Assembly: GCF_001187905.1 (NCBI RefSeq)
Contig: NZ_LGIS01000025.1
Coordinates: 1-64,000, forward strand
Length of the DNA: 64,000 nt
Source: Pantoea sp. RIT-PI-b
GTDB lineage: Bacteria; Pseudomonadota; Gammaproteobacteria; Enterobacterales; Enterobacteriaceae
Direction of reading: 5' to 3'
The notes beneath the pieces are model-generated. The model had not been told where the DNA came from. It saw only the letters and a list, made by a program, of their open reading frames with translations, and searched no databases. The translations under genes were made by a program, and so were the position numbers. How positions within the stretch are numbered: position 1 is the first letter of the stretch; every line of letters begins with the position of its first letter. Below, piece by piece: positions 17,666 to 26,050 of this stretch.

Positions 17666-19515
17666 TTATTGCCACCGCTGGACATGTCGATCACGGCAAA
17701 ACCGCGCTCTTGCAGGCGTTAACCGGCGTCGATGCCGATCGTCTGCCAGAAGAGAAACGGCGTGGTATGACCATCGATCTCGGCTACGCCTACTGGCCGC
17801 AGCCGGATGGGCGCGTGCTCGGCTTTATTGATGTGCCGGGCCATGAAAAATTCCTCGCCAATATGCTGGCGGGCATCGGCGGCATTCATCACGCGCTATT
17901 AGTGGTGGCCTGCGACGATGGCGTGATGCCGCAAACCCGTGAACATCTGCAACTGCTCAGCCTGGCTGGACAGCCGCCGCTGAGCGTGGCGCTGACCAAA
18001 GCGGATCGCGTGGATCAGGCGCGCATCGCCGAAGTGCAGCAGCAGGTGGCGCAGCTCACGCAACAGCTTGGCTGGCTCGCGGTGCCGCAGTTTGTTACCA
18101 GCAGCCACACGCAACAGGGCATCGACGCGTTGCGCCAGCATCTCAGCACGCTGGCTGAACCTGTGTTCGACGACCGCTACCGTTTTCGCCTCGCTATCGA
18201 TCGCGCCTTCACATTAAAAGGCACCGGTTTAGTGGTGACCGGCACCGCGCTGTCGGGGGAAGTCAACGTCGGTGACACGCTGTGGCTTAGCAGCCTGAAT
18301 CTGCCGCTGCGCGTGCGTGCGCTGCATGCGCAGAACCAATCGGTGACGCGGGCGCAGGCCGGTGAACGCATCGCGCTGAATATCGTCGGTGACGTCGAGA
18401 AAGCGCAGATTGCGCGCGGTGACTGGCTGCTGGCGCAACAACCACCGCCAGGCTCCACGCGATTAACCGTGGCGCTGCGCTTGCTACAGCCATTGAAAAA
18501 CAACTCGCAGCCGATTCATCTCCATCACGCCGCCAGCCATGTCACCGGACGCGTCACGCTACTGGCCGATGACATAGCGGAAGTGGTGCTGAATGAGCCG
18601 CTGTGGCTGGCGGAGAACGATCGGCTGATTATCCGCGACAGCAACGCCCAGCAAACCCTGGGCGGCGCGCGCGTGGTGCTGCTTAACAGCAAAAAGCGCG
18701 GCAAACATCAGGCGGATTACCTTGCCTGGCTGCAACAACTGGCCGCAACGGAAGATGATGGCACCAGCATGCGCGCGCATCTGGCGTATCAACCGACCGA
18801 ATCGGCTGAGCTGGGCTGGGCACGCCAGCTCACCGCTCCCGCACTGAACGCATTAATCGCAAAGATTGCACCAGTGCAGCTCGGCAACGCGCTCATGAGT
18901 GCCGAACAGGCCGCAGCGTGGCAGCAGACGCTGCTGGCGTCGCTGGCGCATTTTCATCAGCAGCATCCGGAAGTGCCGGGCATCGGGCACGATCGCTTGC
19001 GCCGCGTGGCACTGCCGCACCAGCCTGCTGAATGGGTGCTAGCGCTGATTGATCAGCTGCTGACACAAGGAGACCTGCAACAGCGCCAGGGTTGGCTGCA
19101 CCTGCCCGATTTCGAACCGCGCTTTAACCCGCAGGAAGAAATAGTGTGGCAGCAGGTTGGCCCGCTGTTTAGCGACCAGCCGTTGTGGGTGCGCGATATC
19201 GCGCTGACGTTACAGCAGGATGAACAGGTAATCCGCTCGCTGCTGCTTACCGCTGCCCGCCTCGGGCACATTACGGCGATCGTGCGCGATCGCTACTATC
19301 GCAGCGACCAGATCCAGATCTTTGCCGATCTGATTCGTCAGCGTGCCACGCAAGGTGGCAGCACCAGCGCCGCCGATTTCCGCAACCAGCTCGGTACCGG
19401 GCGTAAAGTGGCGGTACAAATTCTCGAATTCTTTGACCGCAGCGGCTTCACCCGACGTCGTGGCAACGATCATCTGCTGCGCGACGCGCGCCTATTCCCC
19501 GCCTCTTCTGCTTAA
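17662..19515 (+). CDS. selB: Selenocysteine-specific elongation factor SelB
   Basis: A 617-residue GTPase (E. coli SelB 614) that brings Sec-tRNA to UGA codons followed by a SECIS hairpin. Residues 1-170 form the EF-Tu-like G domain: GHVDHGKT (7-14), DVPGHEKF (57-64) and TKAD. Domains II and III follow, and the C-terminal third holds the winged helices that bind the SECIS (ending [19 protein letters not shown]). Its visible client in the window is fdoG. It starts inside the selA stop. Confidence 0.97.
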   Translation: MIIATAGHVDHGKTALLQALTGVDADRLPEEKRRGMTIDLGYAYWPQPDGRVLGFIDVPGHEKFLANMLAGIGGIHHALLVVACDDGVMPQTREHLQLLSLAGQPPLSVALTKADRVDQARIAEVQQQVAQLTQQLGWLAVPQFVTSSHTQQGIDALRQHLSTLAEPVFDDRYRFRLAIDRAFTLKGTGLVVTGTALSGEVNVGDTLWLSSLNLPLRVRALHAQNQSVTRAQAGERIALNIVGDVEKAQIARGDWLLAQQPPPGSTRLTVALRLLQPLKNNSQPIHLHHAASHVTGRVTLLADDIAEVVLNEPLWLAENDRLIIRDSNAQQTLGGARVVLLNSKKRGKHQADYLAWLQQLAATEDDGTSMRAHLAYQPTESAELGWARQLTAPALNALIAKIAPVQLGNALMSAEQAAAWQQTLLASLAHFHQQHPEVPGIGHDRLRRVALPHQPAEWVLALIDQLLTQGDLQQRQGWLHLPDFEPRFNPQEEIVWQQVGPLFSDQPLWVRDIALTLQQDEQVIRSLLLTAARLGHITAIVRDRYYRSDQIQIFADLIRQRATQGGSTSAADFRNQLGTGRKVAVQILEFFDRSGFTRRRGNDHLLRDARLFPASSA

Positions 19516-19593
19516 AATCTCTCGCGTTGCCTCGCAGTTCTCGCTGTAACTGCGCTGCAACGCGCATTCCCAGTTGTGCAAAAAAGTGCCAGA

Positions 19594-19614
19594 ATGTAAG
19601 AAATACTCTTACAT
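19594..19614. promoter_or_regulatory. Probable ParD operator
   Basis: ATGTAAGA (19594-19601) and TCTTACAT (19607-19614) form a perfect inverted repeat with a 5-base spacer, ending 9 bases before the antitoxin start. Ribbon-helix-helix antitoxins usually bind such sites to autoregulate. Confidence 0.7.
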
Positions 19615-19623
19615 TGGATAACG

Positions 19624-19911
19624 ATGATGGCACGTACCATGACGATCGATTTAGGCGATGAACTGCGCGAGTTTGTTGAATCTCTGGTTGAGTCCGGCGA
19701 CTACCGTACGCAAAGCGAAGTGGTGCGCGACTCGCTGCGCTTGCTACGAGAGAAGCAGGCGGAATCGAAACTGGAGAATTTGAAAAAACTGATTCAACAA
19801 GGATTGGATAGCGGGGTGGCAGAAGATTGGGATGGAGAAACTTTTCTTAAAAAAATGAGAGCCAGGGTAGGCATCGATGAAGAGAACGATACAGGTAATG
19901 CAGGAAGCTGA
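19624..19911 (+). CDS. ParD-like ribbon-helix-helix antitoxin
   Basis: A 95-residue type II antitoxin of the ParD/CopG family. The N-terminal RHH (MTIDLGDELREFVESLVESG, then YRTQSEVVRDSLRLL) binds DNA as a dimer; the C-terminal acidic tail (about 55-95) should wrap the toxin. Two adjacent ATG codons (19624, 19627) are possible starts. It overlaps the toxin gene by 35 bases and is preceded by an inverted repeat, the usual layout of an autoregulated parDE operon. From about 19780 on the pair is visibly richer in A+T than selB and glyS, which suggests acquisition by transfer. Confidence 0.9.
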   Translation: MMARTMTIDLGDELREFVESLVESGDYRTQSEVVRDSLRLLREKQAESKLENLKKLIQQGLDSGVAEDWDGETFLKKMRARVGIDEENDTGNAGS

Positions 19912-20185
19912 TGCAGATTTAAAGTCGATTTGGTTTTACGGATATTGGAATTTTGGCATCAACAAAGCCGAAGATTATGCAAGGAAGCTATATCAACGGT
20001 TTTATCATCTGGAAGAAAATGAGTTAGGTCGGAAACGCGTAGATTTGGGCAACGCAATATTCTCCATGCCACATCGTGAGCATGTAATTTATTATCTTGT
20101 AGAGTCTGAAAACGTATTTATTATGCGCGTCCTCCATCATTCACAGGATGCATTATCACAGATATCGATTCCTATATGGTTCTGA
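19877..20185 (+). CDS. ParE-like toxin of the RelE/ParE superfamily
   Basis: A 102-residue toxin. The pattern EADADLKSIWFYGYWNFGINKAEDYARKLY, HREHVIYYLVES and FIMRVLHHSQDA fits ParE, whose plasmid members poison DNA gyrase; RelE-like mRNA cleavage is less likely because the ParD partner is the RHH type. The start ATG at 19877 lies within parD, so translation is coupled. Sequence is AT-rich compared with its neighbours. The gene ends just before a strong hairpin shared with the glyS side. Confidence 0.88.
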   Translation: MKRTIQVMQEADADLKSIWFYGYWNFGINKAEDYARKLYQRFYHLEENELGRKRVDLGNAIFSMPHREHVIYYLVESENVFIMRVLHHSQDALSQISIPIWF

Positions 20186-20191
20186 ATAAAA

Positions 20192-20217
20192 AAAAGGGAC
20201 GATTTATCGTCCCTTTT
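20192..20217. terminator. Bidirectional Rho-independent terminator between parE and glyS
   Basis: AAAAGGGACGAT (20192-20203) and ATCGTCCCTTTT (20206-20217) form a 12-bp stem with a 2-base loop, bordered by A and T runs, so it can work on both strands. Confidence 0.9.
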
Positions 20218-20240
20218 GATTTATCCGGCCCGCCTATAAC

Positions 20241-20264
20241 GTAAGGTCGCCATTCATGGCGACC
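20241..20264. repeat. REP-like hairpin, family A
   Basis: Begins GTAAGGTCGCCATTCATGGC and ends GACC, with the palindromic core GGTCGCCATTCATGGCGACC. It lies just past the glyS stop. Confidence 0.85.
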
Positions 20265-20271
20265 GGGCCAA

Positions 20272-22341
20272 TTACTGCAGCAGCGAAATGTCCGCTACCT
20301 GCAGGAACAGCTGGCGCAGCTGTGCCAGCAGCGTCAGACGGTTAATACGCACCGCCTGATCGTCAGCGTTAACCATCACCTTATCGAAGAAGTTGTCCAC
20401 CGCTTCACGCAGTTGCGCCAGTTCCACCAGCGCATCCTGATAACGACCTTCTGCAAAGTACGGCTGCAGCTTGTCGCCCAGCGCGGTCACGAAGGTCGCC
20501 AGTTGGATCTCTTCGTTCTCTTTCAGCAGGGAAGCCTGCACGCTGTCATTCAGGGTTTCGGTCGATTTCGCCAGGATATTCGACACGCGTTTGTTAGCAG
20601 CGGCCAGTGTGGCTGCGGCTTCGAGCGTACGGAAGTGCGAAACCGCCTTCATGCGCGCATCGAAGTCTGCCGGACGAGTTGGACGACGCGCCAGCACCGC
20701 CTGAATGGTGTCAACGCTGTGGCCCTCTTCCTGATACCAGGTACGGAAACGGCCCAGCATAAAGTCGATCACTTCATCGACCACTTTAGCGTTGCTCAGC
20801 TTGCTACCGTACAGACGCACCGCTTCTTCGGTCAGCGTTTGCAGATCGAGCGGCAGGTTTTTCTCAACGATGATGCGCAGCACGCCCAGCGCCGCGCGAC
20901 GCAGTGCGAACGGGTCTTTATCGCCTTTCGGATGCTGACCGATACCGAAGATACCCGCGAGGGTGTCCATCTTGTCGGCAATCGCCACGGCACAGGCCAC
21001 AGGGTTAGACGGCAGATCGTCACCGGCAAAGCGCGGCTGATACTGCTCGTTCAGCGCAACGGCCACATCTTCCGCTTCGCCATCGTGGCGCGCGTAGTGC
21101 ATGCCCATCACGCCCTGCGTGTCGGTGAACTCGAAGACCATGTTGGTCATCAGGTCACATTTCGACAGCAAGCCAGCGCGGGTCGCGTGATTCACATCGG
21201 CGCCAATCTGCGCCGCAATCCAGCCGGCCAGCGCCTGAATACGATCCGTTTTGTCACGCAGCGTACCCAGCTCTTTCTGGAACAGTACGGTTTCCAGACG
21301 CGGCAGATTATCTTCCAGACGCTTTTTGCGGTCAGAGTTAAAGAAGAACTCCGCATCCGCCAGACGCGGGCGCACGACCTTCTCGTTACCGGAGATGATC
21401 TGCTGAGGATCTTTGGATTCGATGTTGGTGACGAAGATGAAATTCGGCAGTAACTTGCCCGCCGCGTCGTACACCGGGAAGTACTTCTGGTCACCTTTCA
21501 TGGTGTAAACCAGCGCTTCAGCTGGCACCGCGAGGAACTTCTCTTCGAATTTCGCCGTCAGCACCACCGGGAATTCCACCAGCGAGGTCACTTCTTCCAG
21601 CAGGCTTTCGCTCAGATCGGCGATGCCGCCAATCTTCTGTGCCGCTGCTTCCGCATCCGCTTTGATTTTGGCTTTACGCGCGGCGTAATCCGCCACCACT
21701 TTGCCGCGCTCCAGCAACAGCTGCGGATACTGATCGGCGTTGTCGATGGTGAACTCTGGCTCGCCCATAAAGCGATGGCCGCGAATCACACGATCGGATT
21801 CAATACCGAGAATCTTCGCGGGAATCAGCTCGTCGCCGAGCAGCAGCGTAACGGTGTGCACCGGACGCACAAACTGCACGTCGCTTGCGCCCCAGCGCAT
21901 CAGCTTAGGAATCGGCAGCTTGCTCAGCGCAGTCGCGACCATCGCGGGCAGCAGCGCCTGCGCGCTTTCGCCGGTGATCGCGGCACGATGCACCAGCCAT
22001 TCGCCTTTATCGGTGCTCAGACGTTCAGCCTGAGCAACGGTGATGCCGTTGCCACGCGCCCAGCCTTCGGCCGCTTTGGTCGCATTGCCGTCGGCATCAA
22101 ACGCAGCGGCAATCGCCGGGCCACGTTTTTCAACTTCGCGATCCGGCTGCGCAGCTGCCAGGGTAGCCACTTTCAGCGCCAGACGGCGCGGAGCAGCAAA
22201 CCAGCTGACTTCGCCATGCGTCAAACCGGCGCTATCGAGTTCAGCGGTGAAGTGCGCAGCAAAGGCTTCTGCCAGGCTGCGCAGCGCTTTCGGAGGCAAC
22301 TCTTCGGTGCCAATTTCCACCAGGAAAGTTTTATCGGTCAT
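20272..22341 (-). CDS. glyS: Glycyl-tRNA synthetase beta subunit
   Basis: A 689-residue subunit, the same length as in E. coli. The N terminus [19 protein letters not shown] and the segment [27 protein letters not shown] are diagnostic. It carries the HD-like, body-tail and anticodon-binding parts of the heterotetrameric enzyme that charges tRNA-Gly; the catalytic core lies in GlyQ. It follows glyQ by 9 bases and forms a two-gene operon with it. No U-tract terminator lies directly after it except the shared hairpin about 55 bases on. Confidence 0.98.
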   Translation of the reverse strand: MTDKTFLVEIGTEELPPKALRSLAEAFAAHFTAELDSAGLTHGEVSWFAAPRRLALKVATLAAAQPDREVEKRGPAIAAAFDADGNATKAAEGWARGNGITVAQAERLSTDKGEWLVHRAAITGESAQALLPAMVATALSKLPIPKLMRWGASDVQFVRPVHTVTLLLGDELIPAKILGIESDRVIRGHRFMGEPEFTIDNADQYPQLLLERGKVVADYAARKAKIKADAEAAAQKIGGIADLSESLLEEVTSLVEFPVVLTAKFEEKFLAVPAEALVYTMKGDQKYFPVYDAAGKLLPNFIFVTNIESKDPQQIISGNEKVVRPRLADAEFFFNSDRKKRLEDNLPRLETVLFQKELGTLRDKTDRIQALAGWIAAQIGADVNHATRAGLLSKCDLMTNMVFEFTDTQGVMGMHYARHDGEAEDVAVALNEQYQPRFAGDDLPSNPVACAVAIADKMDTLAGIFGIGQHPKGDKDPFALRRAALGVLRIIVEKNLPLDLQTLTEEAVRLYGSKLSNAKVVDEVIDFMLGRFRTWYQEEGHSVDTIQAVLARRPTRPADFDARMKAVSHFRTLEAAATLAAANKRVSNILAKSTETLNDSVQASLLKENEEIQLATFVTALGDKLQPYFAEGRYQDALVELAQLREAVDNFFDKVMVNADDQAVRINRLTLLAQLRQLFLQVADISLLQ

Positions 22342-22350
22342 GGCTGCCTC

Positions 22351-23262
22351 TTACTTGTTTTTATTGCACAACGGGAAGCCAAGCGCCTCACGTGACGCAT
22401 AATAGGCTTCCGCCACGGCTTTCGTCAGGGTGCGGATACGCAGGATATAGCGCTGGCGTTCGGTAACCGAAATCGCCTTGCGTGCGTCCAGCAGGTTAAA
22501 GCTGTGCGCCGCTTTCAAAATGCGCTCATAAGCCGGCAGCGGCAGCGGTTTTTCCAGCGCCAGCAGCTGCTGTGCTTCTTTCTCATACTGCTCGAAGCAG
22601 GTGAAAAGGAAGTCGACGTCAGCGTATTCGAAGTTGTAGGTCGACTGTTCCACTTCGTTCTGATGGAACACTTCGCCGTAGGTGGTTTTACCAAACGGAC
22701 CGTCGCTCCACACCAGATCGTAAACGCTGTCTACGCCCTGAATGTACATCGCCAGGCGCTCTAAGCCGTAAGTGATCTCGCCGGTCACCGGCTTACACTC
22801 AAGGCCGCCCACCTGCTGGAAGTAAGTGAACTGCGTCACTTCCATGCCGTTTAGCCACACTTCCCAACCGAGTCCCCATGCGCCAAGCGTAGGGTTTTCC
22901 CAGTTGTCTTCGACAAAGCGAATGTCGTGGATGGTGGGATCCATACCCAGCTCTTTCAGCGACCCAAGGTACAGCTCCTGAAGATTGTCCGGGTTGGGCT
23001 TAATCACCACCTGGAACTGGTAATAGTGCTGCAAACGGTTCGGGTTTTCACCGTAACGTCCGTCAGTCGGGCGACGAGATGGCTGCACATAGGCGGTCGC
23101 CATCGGCTCTGGGCCTAAGGCGCGCAGGCAAGTCATCGGGTGAGAGGTGCCGGCGCCCACTTCCATGTCCAACGGTTGGACAATGGTGCAGCCTTGACGC
23201 GCCCAGTAATCCTGCAAGGTCAGGATCAGGCCCTGAAAGGTCTTGGTATCAAACTTTTGCAT
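22351..23262 (-). CDS. glyQ: Glycyl-tRNA synthetase alpha subunit
   Basis: A 303-residue catalytic subunit, the same length as in E. coli. Class II motifs are recognisable: [16 protein letters not shown] at the N terminus, [18 protein letters not shown], and the glycine/ATP-site stretch [24 protein letters not shown]. It activates glycine and acylates tRNA-Gly together with GlyS in the cytoplasm. It is the first gene of glyQS, with about 350 bases of non-coding sequence upstream shared with the divergent catabolic cluster. Confidence 0.98.
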   Translation of the reverse strand: MQKFDTKTFQGLILTLQDYWARQGCTIVQPLDMEVGAGTSHPMTCLRALGPEPMATAYVQPSRRPTDGRYGENPNRLQHYYQFQVVIKPNPDNLQELYLGSLKELGMDPTIHDIRFVEDNWENPTLGAWGLGWEVWLNGMEVTQFTYFQQVGGLECKPVTGEITYGLERLAMYIQGVDSVYDLVWSDGPFGKTTYGEVFHQNEVEQSTYNFEYADVDFLFTCFEQYEKEAQQLLALEKPLPLPAYERILKAAHSFNLLDARKAISVTERQRYILRIRTLTKAVAEAYYASREALGFPLCNKNK

Positions 23263-23405
23263 GTTGAATTCGCACGCGATACGGATCGGTTAAAAAAAGA
23301 GTGCGCCAGTATACCCTTTGACCGCGGATTGTGCAGCCGGAAATCCTGGCCAGCGATGAGGCGTTAACGACCATGTTTACCGGGTTAACACGGAGCAATA
23401 AGAAA

Positions 23406-23417
23406 ATCGTATACGAT
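23406..23417. promoter_or_regulatory. ATCGTATACGAT palindrome, probable GntR/FCD operator 1
   Basis: A perfect 12-bp palindrome of the XTNGTATACNAX type bound by many GntR/FCD regulators. It lies between glyQ and the RidA-like gene. A GntR/FCD gene (30929-31690) is encoded in the same cluster and is the likely binder. Confidence 0.65.
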
Positions 23418-23563
23418 TCATTCACCCCCTCAACTTTTGCCATCACAAAGCCAATAAAATCATTAAATTCAATATCTTGATCGATATATCAGCAAATCCT
23501 ATTACGTGACGCACATCACCTTTTTGACCCAATGGTTAAAAATCGCACATTGACACTTGTATA

Positions 23564-23575
23564 ATCGTATACGAA
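23564..23575. promoter_or_regulatory. ATCGTATACGAA, probable GntR/FCD operator 2 at the cluster promoter
   Basis: Matches operator 1 in 11 of 12 positions, is centred 158 bp away and lies 35 bases before the RidA-like start. It overlaps TATAAT (23560-23565) and follows TTGACA (23550-23555), so binding would block a promoter here. The rest of the 23263-23609 gap shows no gene. Confidence 0.65.
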
Positions 23576-23609
23576 ATTGCGGTGAAACAGTTTTACCTGA
23601 GATTTCACC

Positions 23610-24002
23610 ATGAAGATTGCGCTTAGTTACCCCGGAATGAACGCCAGCGACCGCCCAATGGGGCCCGCGCCGCTCTCCGCCGCCGTGCTGCACGAACCGA
23701 TGCTGTTTATTTCCGGCCAGGTGGCGATGGATCCCTACAGCGGCGAGATTGTTGGCCATGACATCGCCAGTCAGACGCGCCAGGTGCTGAAAAACGTCGG
23801 CGACCTGCTGAGCGAAGCGCAAATGACCTTCGACAACGTGGTACGCGTAACGATCTACCTCACTGACCTCAGCACCTTCAGCGAGATGAATGCTGCTTAC
23901 AGTGAATTCTTTCAGTTCCCCTTCCCGGCACGCGCCACCGTGGGTATTCAGCTCAACCATCCTGACCTGCTGGTCGAGATGGAAGTGACGGCGATGCGCT
24001 AA
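23610..24002 (+). CDS. RidA/YjgF/TdcF-family imine deaminase
   Basis: A 130-residue RidA-family protein. Family marks are FISGQVAMDPYSGEIVG, NVVRVTIYLTDLSTFSEMN, and the active-site Arg in FPARATVGI with the Glu of LVEMEV. RidA enzymes hydrolyse reactive 2-imino acids to 2-keto acids and ammonia. As first gene of the GntR-associated cluster it probably clears an imine formed from the substrate. Its stop overlaps the next start by one base. An operator-like palindrome sits upstream. Confidence 0.9.
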   Translation: MKIALSYPGMNASDRPMGPAPLSAAVLHEPMLFISGQVAMDPYSGEIVGHDIASQTRQVLKNVGDLLSEAQMTFDNVVRVTIYLTDLSTFSEMNAAYSEFFQFPFPARATVGIQLNHPDLLVEMEVTAMR

Positions 24003-24973
24003 TGCATATCCATATCGAGAACGACGCCAGCGCCCCGCACGCGCTCCATCTTTCGCTCGAGCAGTTGCAACAGCAGCTGAATGCGCATGCGCAACTGCGT
24101 AATCACTTCACGTTGAGCGAAAACAGCGATGCGGCGCAGACCGCCAGCTTCCTTGCCCGCTGCGACATTCTGTGGAGCGGCCGCAAGCTGGCGCTCGACC
24201 AGTTCAGCACGCCGCGCCTCGGCTGGGTGCAGGTGATGTCCGCTGGCGTTGAGCAGTGGCTGGCGCACTGGCCACAGGGCGTAACGCTCACCAATGCTTC
24301 TGGCGTGCACGGCGATAAAGGGGCCGAGTTCATTTTGATGGCGGCGCTGATGTTTAACTTCGGCATTCCCGGTTTTCTGCAGGATCAGGCGCAGCGTCTG
24401 TGGCGTCCGACGTTTGGCGGCTGCGCACGCGGAAAAACCGTGCTGCTGCTGGGCGTGGGCGGGATTGGTGCGGCAGCAGCGAATCTGCTGAGCGCGCAAG
24501 GGTACCGCGTGATTGGCGTGACGCGCAGCGGCCAGTGCGATGCCAACGTGGCGCGCTGCATCCGCATTGATGCCGTAGATGAAGTGTTGCCGCAGGTCGA
24601 TGTAGTGGTTTCGACCCTGCCGCTGACGCCACAAACGCACAACCTGTTCGATCGCCAGCGTCTGGACCGGCTGCCCACGCGCGCCGGTATCGTGATTGTC
24701 GGTCGCGCCGATGTATTCGATTACTCCGCGCTGCGCGAAAAACTGCAGTCAGGTGAGCTGGCGGGCGCGGTGCTGGATGTGTATCCGCAAGAGCCATTAC
24801 CGGCCGACGATCCGCTGTGGCACACGCCCGGCGTGGTGATGACACCGCACTGCAGCCTCGACGATCACAGCGCTTACCTCGCCGGTTGCCTTGAGGTGTT
24901 TCTCGATAATCTGGCGCGTTACCGCCACGGACAACCGCTGCGCAACCAGGTTGATGCGGCAAGAGGATACTGA
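24002..24973 (+). CDS. D-2-hydroxyacid dehydrogenase (NAD(P)-dependent, GhrA-like)
   Basis: A 323-residue dehydrogenase. The dinucleotide motif is LLGVGGIGAAAANLL; the catalytic Arg (IVGRADVFD), Glu (VYPQEPLP) and His (MTPHCSLDDH) are all present. It would reduce a 2-keto acid to the D-2-hydroxyacid or the reverse, in the cytoplasm. Following a RidA homologue, it may act on the 2-keto acid released from an imine. The N-terminal substrate domain (about 1-90) is diverged from E. coli GhrA, so the substrate is open. Confidence 0.87.
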   Translation: MHIHIENDASAPHALHLSLEQLQQQLNAHAQLRNHFTLSENSDAAQTASFLARCDILWSGRKLALDQFSTPRLGWVQVMSAGVEQWLAHWPQGVTLTNASGVHGDKGAEFILMAALMFNFGIPGFLQDQAQRLWRPTFGGCARGKTVLLLGVGGIGAAAANLLSAQGYRVIGVTRSGQCDANVARCIRIDAVDEVLPQVDVVVSTLPLTPQTHNLFDRQRLDRLPTRAGIVIVGRADVFDYSALREKLQSGELAGAVLDVYPQEPLPADDPLWHTPGVVMTPHCSLDDHSAYLAGCLEVFLDNLARYRHGQPLRNQVDAARGY

Positions 24974-24987
24974 GCCTCGCCATTTTC

Positions 24988-25011
24988 GTAGGGTCGCCAT
25001 TCATGGCGGCC
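24988..25011. repeat. REP-like hairpin, family A
   Basis: Begins GTAGGGTCGCCATTCATGGC and ends GGCC. It lies in the 116-base gap between the dehydrogenase and the binding-protein gene. Confidence 0.85.
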
Positions 25012-25089
25012 ACCTAAAAAAGCACCAAAGACGTTCATAAATCACAAGGTCATCGCTTTTTCATTTACCAGCATCAGGGGAACCTTCTT

Positions 25090-25986
25090 ATGAAATTTGC
25101 ACGCACTGCTTTGTTAATCTCTGGACTCACCGGCAGCTTACTGGCGGGCATCTCCAGCGCTCACGCCGCCAGCACCGATCCCATCACGCCCACCGCCAGC
25201 GACTTCGCCGCCATGGCGCAGTGTAAAGCGCTGCAAACCAAGTATCCCGCGCTAAAAGGCAAAGATCTGGTGGTTGGCCTCGGCGGCTACACCAAAGGCT
25301 TTGAAGCGCCCTCGGAAAAAGATCCCAGTATCATTGAAGGTCTCGATCCCTCCCTGTTCGAGCGCATCAGCAGCTGCCTCGGTGCGAAACACAGTTATCA
25401 AAGCGGCTCGTTCAACGTGCTGCTCACCTCGATCTCCAGTGGACGCGCCGACATCGGCCCGATGCTGTACGTCACTGAAGAGCGCATGAAACAGATCGCT
25501 TTCGTGGCTTCCATGCAGGTGCAAGACGGTTCGATTCTGGCCCAAGGCAACCCGAAGAAAATCAACAGTGTTGATGACCTGTGCGGCAAAACCGTCGCCG
25601 CTGCTGCCGGTTCCTACGAAGCCAACAAGCTGGTGCCAGAGCAGAGCGCCAAATGCAGCGCCGCCGGTAAACCGGAAGTGAGCATGCTGATGGTGCAGAA
25701 CACCGACAACAGCATTCAGGCGGTGAAAAGCGGTCGCGCCGATGTGTATCTAACCGAAGCCGGTTCAGCCATCGCCATCGCTAAAGCGGACAAAACGCTG
25801 CAGAGCGGCTTCACCGTGGACCTGCCAATCATGGTCGGCTTCCCGATTGCCAAAGATAACGCCACGCTGCGCGCTGCGGTGCTGGACGCGATGAAGGTGA
25901 TTCAGGAGAGCGGCGCACAGAAAAAACTGCTGGATTACTGGGGCCAGGGCAGCGCTGCCGAACGCCCAGTGGTTGCGCGTGGTTAA
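25090..25986 (+). CDS. ABC transporter substrate-binding protein, amino-acid (SBP_bac_3) type
   Basis: A 298-residue periplasmic binding protein with a Sec signal peptide (residues 1-27, cleaved near SAHA-AS). The SBP_bac_3 pattern is clear: SFNVLLTSISSGRADIGPMLYVTEERMKQIAFV, then LCGKTVAAAAGSYEANKL and QAVKSGRADVYLTEAG. It should capture a polar, amino-acid-like compound for the downstream fused transporter. Four or more cysteines (CKALQ, CLGA, DLCGK, KCSA) could form disulfides. The start at 25090 has only a weak upstream ribosome-binding site (AGGGGAACC). Confidence 0.9.
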   Translation: MKFARTALLISGLTGSLLAGISSAHAASTDPITPTASDFAAMAQCKALQTKYPALKGKDLVVGLGGYTKGFEAPSEKDPSIIEGLDPSLFERISSCLGAKHSYQSGSFNVLLTSISSGRADIGPMLYVTEERMKQIAFVASMQVQDGSILAQGNPKKINSVDDLCGKTVAAAAGSYEANKLVPEQSAKCSAAGKPEVSMLMVQNTDNSIQAVKSGRADVYLTEAGSAIAIAKADKTLQSGFTVDLPIMVGFPIAKDNATLRAAVLDAMKVIQESGAQKKLLDYWGQGSAAERPVVARG

Positions 25987-26001
25987 TGCATAAACTCAGC
26001 T

Positions 26002-26032
26002 GCCTCGTTTGGGTAAACCCCGCAAACGAGGC
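26002..26032 (+). terminator. Hairpin between binding-protein and transporter genes
   Basis: GCCTCGTTTG (26002-26011) and CAAACGAGGC (26023-26032) form a perfect 10-bp stem with an 11-base loop and no U-tract. It may protect the upstream binding-protein mRNA or limit read-through, giving more binding protein than membrane protein. Confidence 0.7.
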
Positions 26033-26050
26033 GTTGAGGAGGATAACGCC

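Noticed and set aside
20413..21453. 346-codon open frame opposite glyS
   Set aside because: Shadow of glyS; composition rich in His/Arg/Gln as expected from reverse reading, with no start signals.
23263..23405. T-box or other riboswitch upstream of glyQ
   Set aside because: No T-box motif or long structured leader was recognised; proteobacterial glyQS normally lack one.
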